Shown: positions 1 through 9,397, numbered from the stretch's first letter. The stretch is DNA of 64,000 nt from Gramella sp. MT6 (GCF_019357415.1 NZ_CP048410.1:3622501-3686500), one strand, 5' to 3'. Program-made: numbers and translations. Notes: generated by a model not told the origin, from the sequence alone.

Positions 1-1
1 T

Positions 2-382
2 CCTTCCCTGGGATTATTGACGCTGAATGCGCTTACAGCTTCAGATTCAGTAATAATTCCAATCCAATGTGAGTATTTCGCACTGGAAGGTTTGGGCAAA
101 TTATTAAACACTATCAAAAGTGTTCAGAAGATCCATAATAATAAACTGGATATCGAAGGTCTGCTATTAACTATGTATGATTCGAGATTAAGACTTTCTA
201 ATCAGGTTGTGGAAGAGGTTAAGAAACATTTTGACGAAATGGTCTTTGAAACAATCATTCAGCGAAATGTACGTTTAAGTGAAGCGCCCAGTTATGGAGA
301 AAGTATCATTAACTATGATGCTTCAAGCAAAGGAGCCAGCAATTATTTGAGCCTGGCACATGAAATTATCAAGAAAAATTAA
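2..382 (+). CDS. parA: ParA/Soj chromosome-partitioning ATPase (C-terminal part, cut by window edge)
   Basis: The reading frame is open from the first base, so the N-terminal half, with the Walker A loop, lies upstream of the window. The visible 126 residues start with [11 protein letters not shown] and continue with the ParA-type stretch [15 protein letters not shown], then a helix-rich C-terminus with the usual [10 protein letters not shown] segment. ParA ATPases bind DNA non-specifically and move ParB-bound origin regions apart. parB follows 5 bp downstream, the classical parAB operon. An internal TTG at 17 is not the true start because homology continues 5' of it. Confidence 0.95.
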   Translation, partial: PSLGLLTLNALTASDSVIIPIQCEYFALEGLGKLLNTIKSVQKIHNNKLDIEGLLLTMYDSRLRLSNQVVEEVKKHFDEMVFETIIQRNVRLSEAPSYGESIINYDASSKGASNYLSLAHEIIKKN

Positions 383-387
383 GACAA

Positions 388-1290
388 ATGGCGAAGGCTA
401 CCAGAAAACAAGCGTTGGGAAGAGGACTTTCAGCCCTACTGAAAGATCCGGAAAATGATATAAAATCTGCTGAGGATAAAAATGCCGACAAACTGGTTGG
501 CCATATTGTTGAACTGGAATTGTCTTCTATAGAAGTAAATCCATTTCAGCCAAGAACTAGCTTTAACGAGGAATCTCTTAAGGAGCTTGCTTCCTCCATC
601 CGTGAATTAGGCGTAATTCAGCCAATCACGGTAAGAAAACTTGACTTTGATAAATATCAGCTGGTTTCAGGAGAGAGAAGATACAGGGCATCTAAACTTG
701 TTGGCCTGGATACTATCCCGGCTTATATAAGAATTGCCAATGACCAGGAATCACTGGAAATGGCGCTTGTAGAAAACATCCAGAGACAGGACCTTGATCC
801 TATCGAGATTTCCCTCTCTTACCAGAGATTAATCGACGAGATACAGTTAACCCAGGAGCAATTAAGCGAGCGTATAGGTAAGAACCGTTCTACGATCGCG
901 AATTACCTGAGACTCTTAAAGCTCGACCCAATCATTCAAACAGGAATGCGTGATGGCTTCTTAAGTATGGGACATGGTAGAGCACTTATTAATATTGATG
1001 ATCCCCAGAAGCAACTTGATATATACGAAAAGATTATTCAGAAATCACTTTCAGTTCGGGAAACAGAGCAACTGGTTCGTGAGCTGAATTCTGACGGAAA
1101 ACCTTCTGCTGCAACTAAAAAAGTTAGCGTCCCGAAAACCTATAAAAAAGGAGTCAAGGAATTTACTGAATACCTTGGTACCAAAGTAGATGTGAAGGTC
1201 ACAAAAAAAGGTAGTGGAAAATTAACCATCCCATTTTCTTCAGAAGAAGATTTCGAAAGGATCAAAAAATTAATCCGGGGTGAAGAGTAA
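388..1290 (+). CDS. parB: ParB chromosome-partitioning protein
   Basis: A 300-residue ParB/Spo0J protein that binds parS and loads SMC in partnership with ParA. Visible parts in order: basic N-terminus with GRGLSALL (about 11-18), which contacts ParA; the ParB N domain with the CTP-binding motif GERRYR (95-100) and ENIQRQDLDP (129-138); a helix-turn-helix with RIGKNRSTIANYL (162-174) and GHGRAL (195-200); and a C-terminal dimerisation region after about 250. It sits 5 bp after parA. Reading the window, I found no perfect copy of the B. subtilis-type parS palindrome. Confidence 0.96.
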   Translation: MAKATRKQALGRGLSALLKDPENDIKSAEDKNADKLVGHIVELELSSIEVNPFQPRTSFNEESLKELASSIRELGVIQPITVRKLDFDKYQLVSGERRYRASKLVGLDTIPAYIRIANDQESLEMALVENIQRQDLDPIEISLSYQRLIDEIQLTQEQLSERIGKNRSTIANYLRLLKLDPIIQTGMRDGFLSMGHGRALINIDDPQKQLDIYEKIIQKSLSVRETEQLVRELNSDGKPSAATKKVSVPKTYKKGVKEFTEYLGTKVDVKVTKKGSGKLTIPFSSEEDFERIKKLIRGEE

Positions 1291-1882
1291 TCCTAAATTT
1301 TTCCTATTCTTTTTTCTACTGATCGCTTCGATAGCTACGGCTCAGCAGGATTCCCTGTTAGTGACTTCAGAAAAAAAATCCAGAAAAGAGCTGAAAAGAG
1401 AACAAAGGGAAAAAGACTACGAACCCTATAACGCCCTTGCTCCCGCCAAAGCAGCATTTTATTCAGCAGTTCTTCCTGGATTAGGACAGGCCTATAATGG
1501 CAGTTACTGGAAGATTCCCATAGCTTATGCCGGGATTGGAACCGGAATTTATTTCTACCTGGATAATGACAAGGAATATGATCGTTATCGTAATGCCTAT
1601 AAAGACAGACTTGCTGGAAGAAAAGATGAATTTACAGTAAATGGAGAACAAAGAATCCCAACGAACCGTTTAATCGATGCGCAGGAATTCTATCAAAAAA
1701 ATAAAGAGATTTCCATCCTGGTAACGGTTGGCGTCTATATTTTAAATATTATCGATGCCAATGTAGAGGCGCATTTAAGGCAGTTTAATGTTGACGAAGA
1801 CCTCTCAGTAAAACCAGGGCTTGATTTCGATGCCCTGACCGGCAAAACAAATTACGGACTCACACTTAATTACAGATTCTAA
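1280..1882 (+). CDS. DUF5683 family membrane protein
   Basis: A 200-residue protein of unknown function, matching the DUF5683 family of Bacteroidota. It begins with a signal peptide (FFLFFFLLIASIATAQ), followed by a charged Lys/Glu-rich stretch, then hydrophobic segments around FYSAVLPGLGQAYNGSYWK and ILVTVGVYILNIIDA. The GTG start lies inside the end of parB (11-bp overlap), and dapB starts 1 bp after its stop, so it is translated within the par-dap operon. No catalytic motif is visible. Its conserved place beside parAB suggests an envelope role, but that is only inference. Confidence 0.85.
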   Translation: MKSNPKFFLFFFLLIASIATAQQDSLLVTSEKKSRKELKREQREKDYEPYNALAPAKAAFYSAVLPGLGQAYNGSYWKIPIAYAGIGTGIYFYLDNDKEYDRYRNAYKDRLAGRKDEFTVNGEQRIPTNRLIDAQEFYQKNKEISILVTVGVYILNIIDANVEAHLRQFNVDEDLSVKPGLDFDALTGKTNYGLTLNYRF

Positions 1883-1883
1883 T

Positions 1884-2603
1884 ATGAATATCGCTCTTTT
1901 AGGTTACGGAAGAATGGGAAAGACCATCGAGGAGATTGCTGAAAACCGTGGCCATAAAATCGTATTAAAGATCAGTGATGATATAGAAAATCACGATCTA
2001 AAAGATAAGAATATCGATGTTGCCATAGATTTTAGTATCCCAAAAGCAGCGTTTAAAAATATAACCACTTGTTTTAAAAATAACATTCCGGTTGTTAGCG
2101 GTACTACCGGCTGGTTGGACCAATATGAAAAAGCCAGAAATATCTGCAAGGATGAAAATTCAGCATTTATTTACGCCTCTAATTTTAGTTTAGGGGTAAA
2201 TGTATTTTTTCAGTTAAATCAAAAACTTGCTGAAATGATGCAGGGTCTGGAGGATTACAAGGTCGATATTGAAGAGATACATCATACAAAAAAGTTAGAT
2301 GCACCTAGTGGAACCGCTATTACCCTGGCTCAACAGATCTTGGAAGAAAATTCAAGATTAAAAGGCTGGCAACTAGATGATGCCGATGAAGATGAGATCC
2401 CAATATATGCTAAAAGAATTGAAGATGTTCCTGGAACTCATACCGTGACTTATGACTCACCAGTAGATAAAATTGAAATCACTCATACAGCTAAATCCAG
2501 ACAGGGTTTTGCCTTGGGAGCTGTTGTCGCGGCAGAATATCTAAAAGATAAGTCTGGAATATTCACCATGAAGGATGTCCTGGCAGATCTTTTTCAAAAT
2601 TAA
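1884..2603 (+). CDS. dapB: 4-hydroxy-tetrahydrodipicolinate reductase
   Basis: DapB reduces 4-hydroxy-tetrahydrodipicolinate with NAD(P)H in the diaminopimelate branch of lysine and peptidoglycan synthesis. The Rossmann loop GYGRMG is at 7-12, the SGTTGW motif at 72-77, and the catalytic signature EIHHTKKLDAPSGTA at 131-145 with its His pair and Lys. At 239 residues it is of the short form common in Bacteroidota (E. coli has 273). It sits between the DUF5683 gene and lepB on the same strand. lysA, the last enzyme of this pathway, is far away at 56.9 kb. Confidence 0.96.
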   Translation: MNIALLGYGRMGKTIEEIAENRGHKIVLKISDDIENHDLKDKNIDVAIDFSIPKAAFKNITTCFKNNIPVVSGTTGWLDQYEKARNICKDENSAFIYASNFSLGVNVFFQLNQKLAEMMQGLEDYKVDIEEIHHTKKLDAPSGTAITLAQQILEENSRLKGWQLDDADEDEIPIYAKRIEDVPGTHTVTYDSPVDKIEITHTAKSRQGFALGAVVAAEYLKDKSGIFTMKDVLADLFQN

Positions 2604-2654
2604 AATGTAACAATTCGAGGCAAATTCTGCCTTATACAGTAAAGATTCTAAAAT

Positions 2655-4223
2655 ATGACTTTTACCGAATGGTTTATTTTCTTCCTGTTATTACAGGTAG
2701 TCCATTTTCTAGGAACCTGGAAACTATATCAAAGAGCTGGTAGAAAAGCCTGGGAAGCAGCAATCCCTGTTTACAATGCGATAGTACTAATGCAGATCAT
2801 TAACCGTCCAAAATGGTGGGTGATTTTGATGTTTATCCCTATCGTAAATCTTATTATCATTCCGGTGATCTGGGTGGAAACCATTAGAAGTTTTGGTAGA
2901 AATTCTACTGCAGAAACTTTCGCGGTCATACTTACCTTAGGTTTTTACATCTATTATGTGAACTACGCGACAAACGATGCTTACATCGCAGATCGTGACC
3001 TTAAGCCTCGCAGTGAGGCCGGGGAATGGATTAGTTCTATTCTTTTTGCAGTTATTGCCGCTACGATAGTTCATACTTATTTTATGCAGCCGTTCACCAT
3101 ACCAACATCCTCCTTGGAAAAGACCTTGCTGGTTGGTGATTTTCTTTTCGTTAGCAAATTCCATTATGGCGCTCGGGTGCCTGAAACAGCCGTTGCCTTC
3201 CCTATGGTTCACGATACAATTCCGGTGCTTGGGATCAAATCTTATTTAAATAAACCGCAGATCCCATATTTACGTTTTCCGGGATTTGAAAAAATAGAAA
3301 GGAACGATATCGTTGTTTTCAACTGGCCTGTAGATACAGTCCGTAAATTTTTTGATCGCTCGGGTAAGCACTACAAAAAACCGGTAGATAAAAAGTCGAA
3401 TTACGTTAAACGAGCTGTAGGAGTGCCGGGAGATTCCCTTTCGGTAGTTGATGGCTATGTTCATATTAACGGGGAACAACTTGAGCTTCCAGACAGAGCT
3501 AAACCTCAATTCTCATACATAGGACAAACCAAGGGGCAACCTTTCAATCCGCAAAGCCTTTATAAGTTATATGATATAACCGATGGTTATTCCTATAATC
3601 CTAATAACAATGCTTTCTTTATTCAGTCTTTATCAGACGAAAGCTTCGAGCGATTTAAAAATCATCCGAATGTTGCTTCAATAAAGCGTTACGTAGATTC
3701 TGTAGGTATTAAAAAGACCAGCATGTTTCCTAACGACGGAAAAAGAAGCTGGAATAATGACCAGTTTGGTCCAATTTACATTCCGGAAGAAGGAGTTACA
3801 GTAGATATCACTCCTGAAAGTATGGCCTTTTATAGGGAGATCATAGAAACCTACGAAGGATCTGAAATGGGTATGGATAATAAATTATCTATTAATGGCA
3901 CCCAGGTTTTATTAAATGGGCAGCCGATAGATAGCTATACTTTCAAACAGAATTACTACTGGATGATGGGTGACAACAGGAATAACTCTGAAGATAGCCG
4001 TACCTGGGGTTACGTTCCCGAAAATCACGTAGTAGGAAAACCAGTGTTCATCTGGATGAGTTGGGATTCTAATGCCAGCGGATTCAAAAAGATTAGATGG
4101 GATAGAGTTTTCACCACCGTAAAAGGTGATGGAGAACCTACCTCTCTATTGCCATACTTCCTTATCATTATGGTGATCTTCTTTGGATGGAAATATTTCA
4201 AGAAACGTAGAGAAGAAGCATAG
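2655..4223 (+). CDS. lepB: Signal peptidase I with extra N-terminal membrane domain
   Basis: A 522-residue S26 signal peptidase that removes signal peptides from exported proteins at the cytoplasmic membrane. The N-terminus holds a membrane region of the DUF5684 type (segments near 3-20, 55-75, 88-102) before the usual anchor at about 126-144. The nucleophile is Ser153 in PTSSLEKTL, the general base Lys252 in VKRAVGVPGD, and the conserved box GDNRNNSEDSR is at 439-449. About 180 residues lie between the Lys box and that last box, far more than in minimal enzymes. A final membrane segment (about 495-515) ends the protein. Confidence 0.94.
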   Translation: MTFTEWFIFFLLLQVVHFLGTWKLYQRAGRKAWEAAIPVYNAIVLMQIINRPKWWVILMFIPIVNLIIIPVIWVETIRSFGRNSTAETFAVILTLGFYIYYVNYATNDAYIADRDLKPRSEAGEWISSILFAVIAATIVHTYFMQPFTIPTSSLEKTLLVGDFLFVSKFHYGARVPETAVAFPMVHDTIPVLGIKSYLNKPQIPYLRFPGFEKIERNDIVVFNWPVDTVRKFFDRSGKHYKKPVDKKSNYVKRAVGVPGDSLSVVDGYVHINGEQLELPDRAKPQFSYIGQTKGQPFNPQSLYKLYDITDGYSYNPNNNAFFIQSLSDESFERFKNHPNVASIKRYVDSVGIKKTSMFPNDGKRSWNNDQFGPIYIPEEGVTVDITPESMAFYREIIETYEGSEMGMDNKLSINGTQVLLNGQPIDSYTFKQNYYWMMGDNRNNSEDSRTWGYVPENHVVGKPVFIWMSWDSNASGFKKIRWDRVFTTVKGDGEPTSLLPYFLIIMVIFFGWKYFKKRREEA

Positions 4224-4227
4224 GACC

Positions 4228-4878
4228 ATGAGATCTGTTCTATTACATCCCTCCTATTTTGGGCCAATAAGCCAATGGGTGGCAATTGCACAAGCCGATA
4301 AAGTGGTTTTTGAGAACGAGGATAATTACCAGAAGCAGACCTACAGGAATAGAATGTACATTTATGATGCTAACGGTAAGCTTACACTTAATATTCCCAT
4401 CAAGCATAGTTCAGCGCTGGGCCTGAAGACCAAAGGACATCAGAAGTATAAAGATGTGCAGATCGAGAATGAATTTAATTGGCAAACTCAGCATTGGAGA
4501 GCTTTTAAAGCCTCTTACCAGACGTCCCCGTTCTTCGAGTTCTATGAAGATGATCTTTATCCTTTATACCACAAAGACTTCAAATTCTTAATGGACTTCA
4601 ATTATCATTGCATGGAATTCGTTGTAGATAGTTTACAGCTGGAGTGGGAATTCGAAAAGACCGGAGAATTTATTCTAAGACCAAATGATATAATAAACCA
4701 CAGGGAGTTGGTGAATGCTAAATCTAATGAGGGGCTTATCAATGCTAAGTATACCCAGGTTTTCGATTCTAAAGCAGGTTTCCTGCCCAACCTTTGTATC
4801 CTGGATCTGATCTTTAATGAAGGTAACGCAGCTTTAGATTATCTGGAATCGCAGAAATTAGATACCAATCCTGGTTAG
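4228..4878 (+). CDS. WbqC-like family protein
   Basis: A 216-residue protein of the WbqC family, members of which are found in polysaccharide and O-antigen gene clusters; the reaction is not firmly established. Typical family features are the N-terminal HPSYFGPISQWVAI and the aromatic WRAFKASYQTSPFFEFY block. An in-frame ATG exists at 4183 inside lepB, but the family start MRSVLLHPS is at 4228, 4 bp after the lepB stop, and I chose that. Its 3' end overlaps the convergent phosphatase gene by 21 bp. Confidence 0.88.
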   Translation: MRSVLLHPSYFGPISQWVAIAQADKVVFENEDNYQKQTYRNRMYIYDANGKLTLNIPIKHSSALGLKTKGHQKYKDVQIENEFNWQTQHWRAFKASYQTSPFFEFYEDDLYPLYHKDFKFLMDFNYHCMEFVVDSLQLEWEFEKTGEFILRPNDIINHRELVNAKSNEGLINAKYTQVFDSKAGFLPNLCILDLIFNEGNAALDYLESQKLDTNPG

Positions 4879-5892
4879 CACTGGGTAATGATCCGAAAAA
4901 TCGATCTCAAATTTCTCAAATTCGTTGATCTTCATTCCGTTCTCAATCAATAAAAAATCTATTCTAAGCGGAAAATAATTCAGCTTAAAGCTTTTTCCGA
5001 AACCATTACCAGCCTCCAGGAAAGCATCATTATACCTTCCATCCTGCTTGATAAGATTATAGATATACGAAAAACTGGTATTATTAAAATCTCCAGCGAT
5101 TATCGTCCTGTATGGAGAGCTATTAAGTTCGTCCATGAGCATTTCTGCCTGTTCCTGCTGCAATGAAAAACCATAGCCTATCCTACCCAGTAATTTCTTC
5201 GAATCTTCCTTCTGAAGGTCGTCTATACCCGGTTTTATATTCAGCGATTGAAAATGAACATTAAATACACGAACGGTATCTTTTTCCCTGATCACAATAT
5301 CGGTATAAATAGCATTATTATTGCCATTATGCGGAAAATCCAGGGAAGCTTGATTGATGATCGGGAACTTCGAAAATATAGCAGATCCAAATTCAGCATT
5401 TTTACCCTTCAGCTTTACATATTCATAAGGGTAGATCTTGGCCAGCTCTGCCGCACCAACATAATGCTCCTGCACACATAGTATATCGGGATCCTTGTCT
5501 TTGATAAAACCGGTGATCTTTTCAGGAATATCCTTCCTGGAGGACCATTGATATGCATTGAACATACGCACATTATAGCTCATCAGGGAAAGGTCTGATA
5601 CTTTTTCATCCTCTTCATCTCCTAATGATACTCTAACAAAACCGGCCACATATTTATATCCAAGAAGCAGAACGATAAGAGAAAGTAATACCTGTCTTTT
5701 AAGTCTGAAAAGCCAGTATACAAGAAATAATAAATTCAAAATAATAAGCACGGGTACACCGAGACTTAATACTGAAAGAAGTGGAAATGATTTTGGTGGA
5801 ATATGAGGTAGTAAATAGGAAAATAATAGAGCCGTCGCCGCTAGGGAATTCAGAATAAAAATGAATTTATCAAATAAGCCTAATTTCTTCAT
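4858..5892 (-). CDS. Membrane-anchored endonuclease/exonuclease/phosphatase (EEP) family protein
   Basis: 344 residues: three N-terminal hydrophobic segments (about 8-30, 40-60, 66-84) followed by an EEP catalytic domain. Family motifs seen: SYNVRMFN (105-112), VQEH with the metal-binding Glu (140-143), NVHFQS (211-216), AGDFNNT (266-272), RIDF (310-313) and SDHYPV (333-338). The fold hydrolyses phosphodiesters or phosphomonoesters using a divalent metal; the substrate cannot be told. The stop overlaps the convergent WbqC gene, and the start is 1 bp from the stop of the upstream rhomboid gene, which points to an operon with the rhomboids and mutL. Confidence 0.88.
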   Translation of the reverse strand: MKKLGLFDKFIFILNSLAATALLFSYLLPHIPPKSFPLLSVLSLGVPVLIILNLLFLVYWLFRLKRQVLLSLIVLLLGYKYVAGFVRVSLGDEEDEKVSDLSLMSYNVRMFNAYQWSSRKDIPEKITGFIKDKDPDILCVQEHYVGAAELAKIYPYEYVKLKGKNAEFGSAIFSKFPIINQASLDFPHNGNNNAIYTDIVIREKDTVRVFNVHFQSLNIKPGIDDLQKEDSKKLLGRIGYGFSLQQEQAEMLMDELNSSPYRTIIAGDFNNTSFSYIYNLIKQDGRYNDAFLEAGNGFGKSFKLNYFPLRIDFLLIENGMKINEFEKFEIDFSDHYPVLTRIGI

Positions 5893-6801
5893 TTAATCTT
5901 CTTTACCGGCCTGGAACAGGAAATCCTTTTCAGCTTTGCTTAAACTCTCATAACCACTCTTGCTTATCTTATCCAGGATAGCGTCTACTCTTTTTTGCTT
6001 TTCGTCCTTATTAACGTTTTTACTAGTTGAAGTTCGTCTTGTGGTCTTGGCTGTTTTCCCGGTTCTGTGTACGGTTTTCATCCTGGCCTTTCGCTCTCTT
6101 GGTTTAAAGATTGAAGCGATAGAATCCATGAGGTTTTCGAACCATTTCCCTATATCATTCCCTTTTTTAAGCTGATTGGTGTAAAGATATCCAAGCCCTG
6201 CTCCACCAAGGTGAGCCAAATGTCCGCCAGCATTTCCCATAGGGATCTGGATAACGTCCAGCACTACTAAAAATGCCGCGATCCACCAGAATTTCACGCT
6301 CCCAATAAGCATCAATCTAACCCGCATATTTGGAACATGAGAAGCGATGCCTATCAAAACCGCCATAACTCCGGCAGAAGCCCCCATAAGATAAGACTTC
6401 CCTGTTCCCTGAAAAGCAGGGAAAAGATTATAGCTAAGCATATAGACCAATGCTCCAATTATGACTCCAAGGAAATAATAGTTAAGGAGTCGTTTGGGTG
6501 AAAAATAGTTCAGAAAGTATATCCCTGAAAAATAAAGGATCAGCATATTTGACAGAATATGCCATATTCCGCTATGTAAAAAAGAATAGGTAATGATAGA
6601 CCATGGTTTCAATAAGAATTCCATGGGCTCCTTAGGGAATACAAACCATTCCAGTAAAAATTCTGAAGGCAACTGGAACAGGTAAGCTATAGTTCTCAAC
6701 AGAAAGAACACGACAAAGACCAGCACATTGATGGCAATGAGCTTCTCTGTGACCGTAGCGGTCTGGATCTTATATCTAAGTCTGTCTGATGATCTCATCA
6801 A
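5893..6801 (-). CDS. Rhomboid intramembrane serine protease with basic C-terminal tail
   Basis: A 302-residue rhomboid with about six membrane segments. The catalytic Ser142 lies in GASAG (140-144) and the catalytic His197 in HLAHLGGAGLGY. The HSGIWHILSNM segment (76-86) carries the oxyanion-hole Asn. After about residue 215 a Lys/Arg-rich cytoplasmic tail follows, ending in a small helical domain (DAILDKISKSGYESLSKAEK) of the DUF6576 type. Substrates are unknown. The start overlaps the stop of the upstream rhomboid gene by 4 bp, so the two are translationally linked. Confidence 0.92.
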   Translation of the reverse strand: MMRSSDRLRYKIQTATVTEKLIAINVLVFVVFFLLRTIAYLFQLPSEFLLEWFVFPKEPMEFLLKPWSIITYSFLHSGIWHILSNMLILYFSGIYFLNYFSPKRLLNYYFLGVIIGALVYMLSYNLFPAFQGTGKSYLMGASAGVMAVLIGIASHVPNMRVRLMLIGSVKFWWIAAFLVVLDVIQIPMGNAGGHLAHLGGAGLGYLYTNQLKKGNDIGKWFENLMDSIASIFKPRERKARMKTVHRTGKTAKTTRRTSTSKNVNKDEKQKRVDAILDKISKSGYESLSKAEKDFLFQAGKED

Positions 6802-7541
6802 TACCAGCGGTTATTGTTAAATTGATTCTTTTTCCAGTAATACATCATGATAAAACCGAATAGCGCACCTCCAACATGGGCAAAATGTGCGATCGAGCCA
6901 CCAAAAATTGAATAACCGGTAACTCCAGAAAACAAATCTAAGACAATTAAAGCGGGAATAAAATACTTGGCTTTAATTGGTACCGGAACAAAAAGAAGGA
7001 AAAGTTCCACATTAGGGAACATCATTCCAAAAGCGACCAGTATACCATAGATGGCACCAGACGCTCCAACGGCTGGATTGGAAAAGGCTCCATAAAGGTT
7101 TTGAAGCTGATCCATAGAAACATTTTCCAGAATGCTCTTTGGGTATTCGCCGGTATAAAGGAAATTATCCACTTGGGCCATACTCATCCCGGCATTCATC
7201 AATTCCTGCATCCCGGTTTGATAGCCGTAATAGTTCACTAAGGTATGTAAAAGAGCCGCTCCTATCCCGGCAGAAAAATAGAAGAATATAAATTTTTTCT
7301 GGCCAAGCATCTGTTCAATAGGGCTACCAAAAGCCCACAAAGCATACATATTAAAAAGTATATGCATAAAGCCTCCATGCATGAACATATGGGTAATTAT
7401 CTGCCAGACCTGGAAATTTGGATTTTTAATAAACCATAGTGCGAAATACTCGTAGGCGACTTCACCGATTAGCTGGCTACCAATAAAGAATATTACGTTG
7501 ATTATTAATAAAACCTTTACGGTTTCGGTCATTCTTCCCAT
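6798..7541 (-). CDS. Rhomboid intramembrane serine protease
   Basis: 247 residues, a second rhomboid with the catalytic Ser161 in GASGA (159-163) and His222 in AHFAHVGGALFG. HGGFMHILFNMYALWAFG (55-72) is the classical oxyanion-loop region. It has an insert of about 45 residues (about 108-155) between membrane segments, predicted to lie outside the membrane. No extended C-terminal domain is present, unlike its neighbour. It starts at the last base of the mutL stop codon and overlaps the next rhomboid gene, so mutL, both rhomboids and the EEP gene look like one transcript. Confidence 0.93.
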   Translation of the reverse strand: MGRMTETVKVLLIINVIFFIGSQLIGEVAYEYFALWFIKNPNFQVWQIITHMFMHGGFMHILFNMYALWAFGSPIEQMLGQKKFIFFYFSAGIGAALLHTLVNYYGYQTGMQELMNAGMSMAQVDNFLYTGEYPKSILENVSMDQLQNLYGAFSNPAVGASGAIYGILVAFGMMFPNVELFLLFVPVPIKAKYFIPALIVLDLFSGVTGYSIFGGSIAHFAHVGGALFGFIMMYYWKKNQFNNNRWY

Positions 7542-9397
7542 TAGGCAAATTTTTTATCGAGTTCATCGACAGATAAAGTCGTGAACACTGTTTTATTAAA
7601 AGGATTAACCGCCGGCTCTTTACAGGCGAATAACCTATTTACAATATGTTGTTGCTCGGCCGAATTCAGCAAGGTACCAGATCTAACGGCCATGGATTTT
7701 GCTAGAGACTTAGCCAGGAGATCGGTTTGTGAGAACCCGTTATCAGGTACATCTTTTTCAAAATCTGCCAGTAACTGTTCCAGCAGGATCTCCACTTCAC
7801 TTTCAGAAATCAGGGTTGGTATCCCGGTGATCTCCACCTCATCTTTCTTGATCTCAGAAAAGATAAAACCGGTTTGTTCCAGAGATTCCTTTATCTCCTT
7901 CAGCATTTCTACCTCATGATGATTAAACTGAAGCCTTAATGGAAATAATAACTGCTGACTAACTGCAGATGAAACGGTTATATTTTTCAAAAGTTCTTCA
8001 TACAAAACTCTGGTGTGCGCTCTATGCTGATCTATTACCAGTATTCCACTCTTAAGTGTGGAAACAATATATTTCTTCTGAACCTGAAAAGTTGACTTTT
8101 CTGTCTGTTCCTGTTTAGCTCCAAAAAGATTGCCGGTCACCTCTTCGCTTTCAAATTCTATCTGCCCAACATCCAGATCGGTTTCAGTTTCAGATTGCAT
8201 TCCGGAATAAAGACTTTCCCATTCCGGCTGCTTATCCCTTTTATAACCGGTACCTCCGCCCGAATATTGTGTTTTCGGCGCTGAGTCCTGCTGAAAAGGA
8301 TTGAAATTACGGTCTACCTCTACCTGGGGCATGTCTGCTTCCTTATTCTTGTATTCATAAGGCGTATCCAATTCAGAATCTCTTTCAAAATCCAGCATTG
8401 GAGCTACATTGAACTGGCCCAGGCTATGCTTTATAGAACTTTTAAGTATGGCATACAAAGCATGTTCATCATCAAATTTGATCTCGGTCTTGGTTGGATG
8501 AATATTGATATCTATAGACTTGGGATCTACTTCCAGATATAGGAAATAGCTCGGGTAACTTTTATCTTTTAACAAGCCTTCAAAAGAAGCCACCACCGCA
8601 TGATTGAGATAGGGACTCTTTATGAACCTGTTATTCACAAAAAAGAACTGCTCACCACGACTCTTCTTAGCAAATTCAGGCTTTCCTACGAAGCCTGAAA
8701 TTTTTACGATTTCGGTATCTTCTTCTACCGGAACCAGCTTTTCATTGGTCTTCCCGCCCAGGATATTGGTAATACGCTGGCGGAAATTGGCCATTGGTAA
8801 TTGAAAAAGCTCATTGCCATTATGCATAAGGGAAAAACTGATATCTGGATGTGCCAGCGCCACTCTCTGAAACTCATCAATGATATGACGGGTTTCCACG
8901 TTATCAGATTTCAGAAAATTACGACGGGCAGGGATATTATAAAAAAGGTTCTTTACCGAAATACAGGTTCCTTTTGGCGTTACACATGGATCCTGCGAAA
9001 CAACCTGGGAGCCTTCCACCTTAAGACAGGTTCCTACCTCATCTTCTTCTCTCCTGGTCTTTAACTCCACATGAGCGATCGCGGCTATAGAAGCTAGTGC
9101 TTCCCCACGAAAACCTTTCGTCTTAAGACTGAAAAGATCATCTGCTATCTTTATTTTAGATGTGGCATGCCTTTCGAAACTCATACGAGCATCGGTAAGG
9201 TTCATACCCACACCATCATCAATGACCTGAATAAGTGATTTACCCGCATCCTTGATCACAACCTGGATACGGCTGGCCTTTGCGTCTATTGAATTTTCGA
9301 GAAGTTCTTTTATTACCGAGGCCGGACGTTGCACCACTTCACCCGCAGCGATCTGGTTAGCAACATGATCGGGCAACAATTGTATTACGTTACTCAT
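7541..9397 (-). CDS. mutL: DNA mismatch repair protein MutL
   Basis: 618 residues. The N-terminal GHKL ATPase is intact: ELLENSIDA (31-39), DDGVGM (60-65) and TKGFRGEALASI (93-104). MutL couples mismatch recognition by MutS to strand removal. An acidic, low-complexity linker covers about 340-430. In the C-terminal dimer domain the position of the endonuclease motif DQHA(x)2E(x)4E reads DQHRAHTRVLYEE (from 456): the first Glu is Thr. The C-terminal region ends in NPFNKTVFTT where nicking MutLs carry a Cys-Pro-His-Gly-Arg type motif. The nicking activity may therefore be absent; that is inference. Confidence 0.95.
   Translation of the reverse strand: MSNVIQLLPDHVANQIAAGEVVQRPASVIKELLENSIDAKASRIQVVIKDAGKSLIQVIDDGVGMNLTDARMSFERHATSKIKIADDLFSLKTKGFRGEALASIAAIAHVELKTRREEDEVGTCLKVEGSQVVSQDPCVTPKGTCISVKNLFYNIPARRNFLKSDNVETRHIIDEFQRVALAHPDISFSLMHNGNELFQLPMANFRQRITNILGGKTNEKLVPVEEDTEIVKISGFVGKPEFAKKSRGEQFFFVNNRFIKSPYLNHAVVASFEGLLKDKSYPSYFLYLEVDPKSIDINIHPTKTEIKFDDEHALYAILKSSIKHSLGQFNVAPMLDFERDSELDTPYEYKNKEADMPQVEVDRNFNPFQQDSAPKTQYSGGGTGYKRDKQPEWESLYSGMQSETETDLDVGQIEFESEEVTGNLFGAKQEQTEKSTFQVQKKYIVSTLKSGILVIDQHRAHTRVLYEELLKNITVSSAVSQQLLFPLRLQFNHHEVEMLKEIKESLEQTGFIFSEIKKDEVEITGIPTLISESEVEILLEQLLADFEKDVPDNGFSQTDLLAKSLAKSMAVRSGTLLNSAEQQHIVNRLFACKEPAVNPFNKTVFTTLSVDELDKKFA

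Noticed and set aside
2937..3509. Minus-strand ORFs of 91 and 79 residues inside lepB
   Set aside because: They lie wholly within a well-supported gene, have no family-like motifs and have skewed composition, so they are frame shadows.
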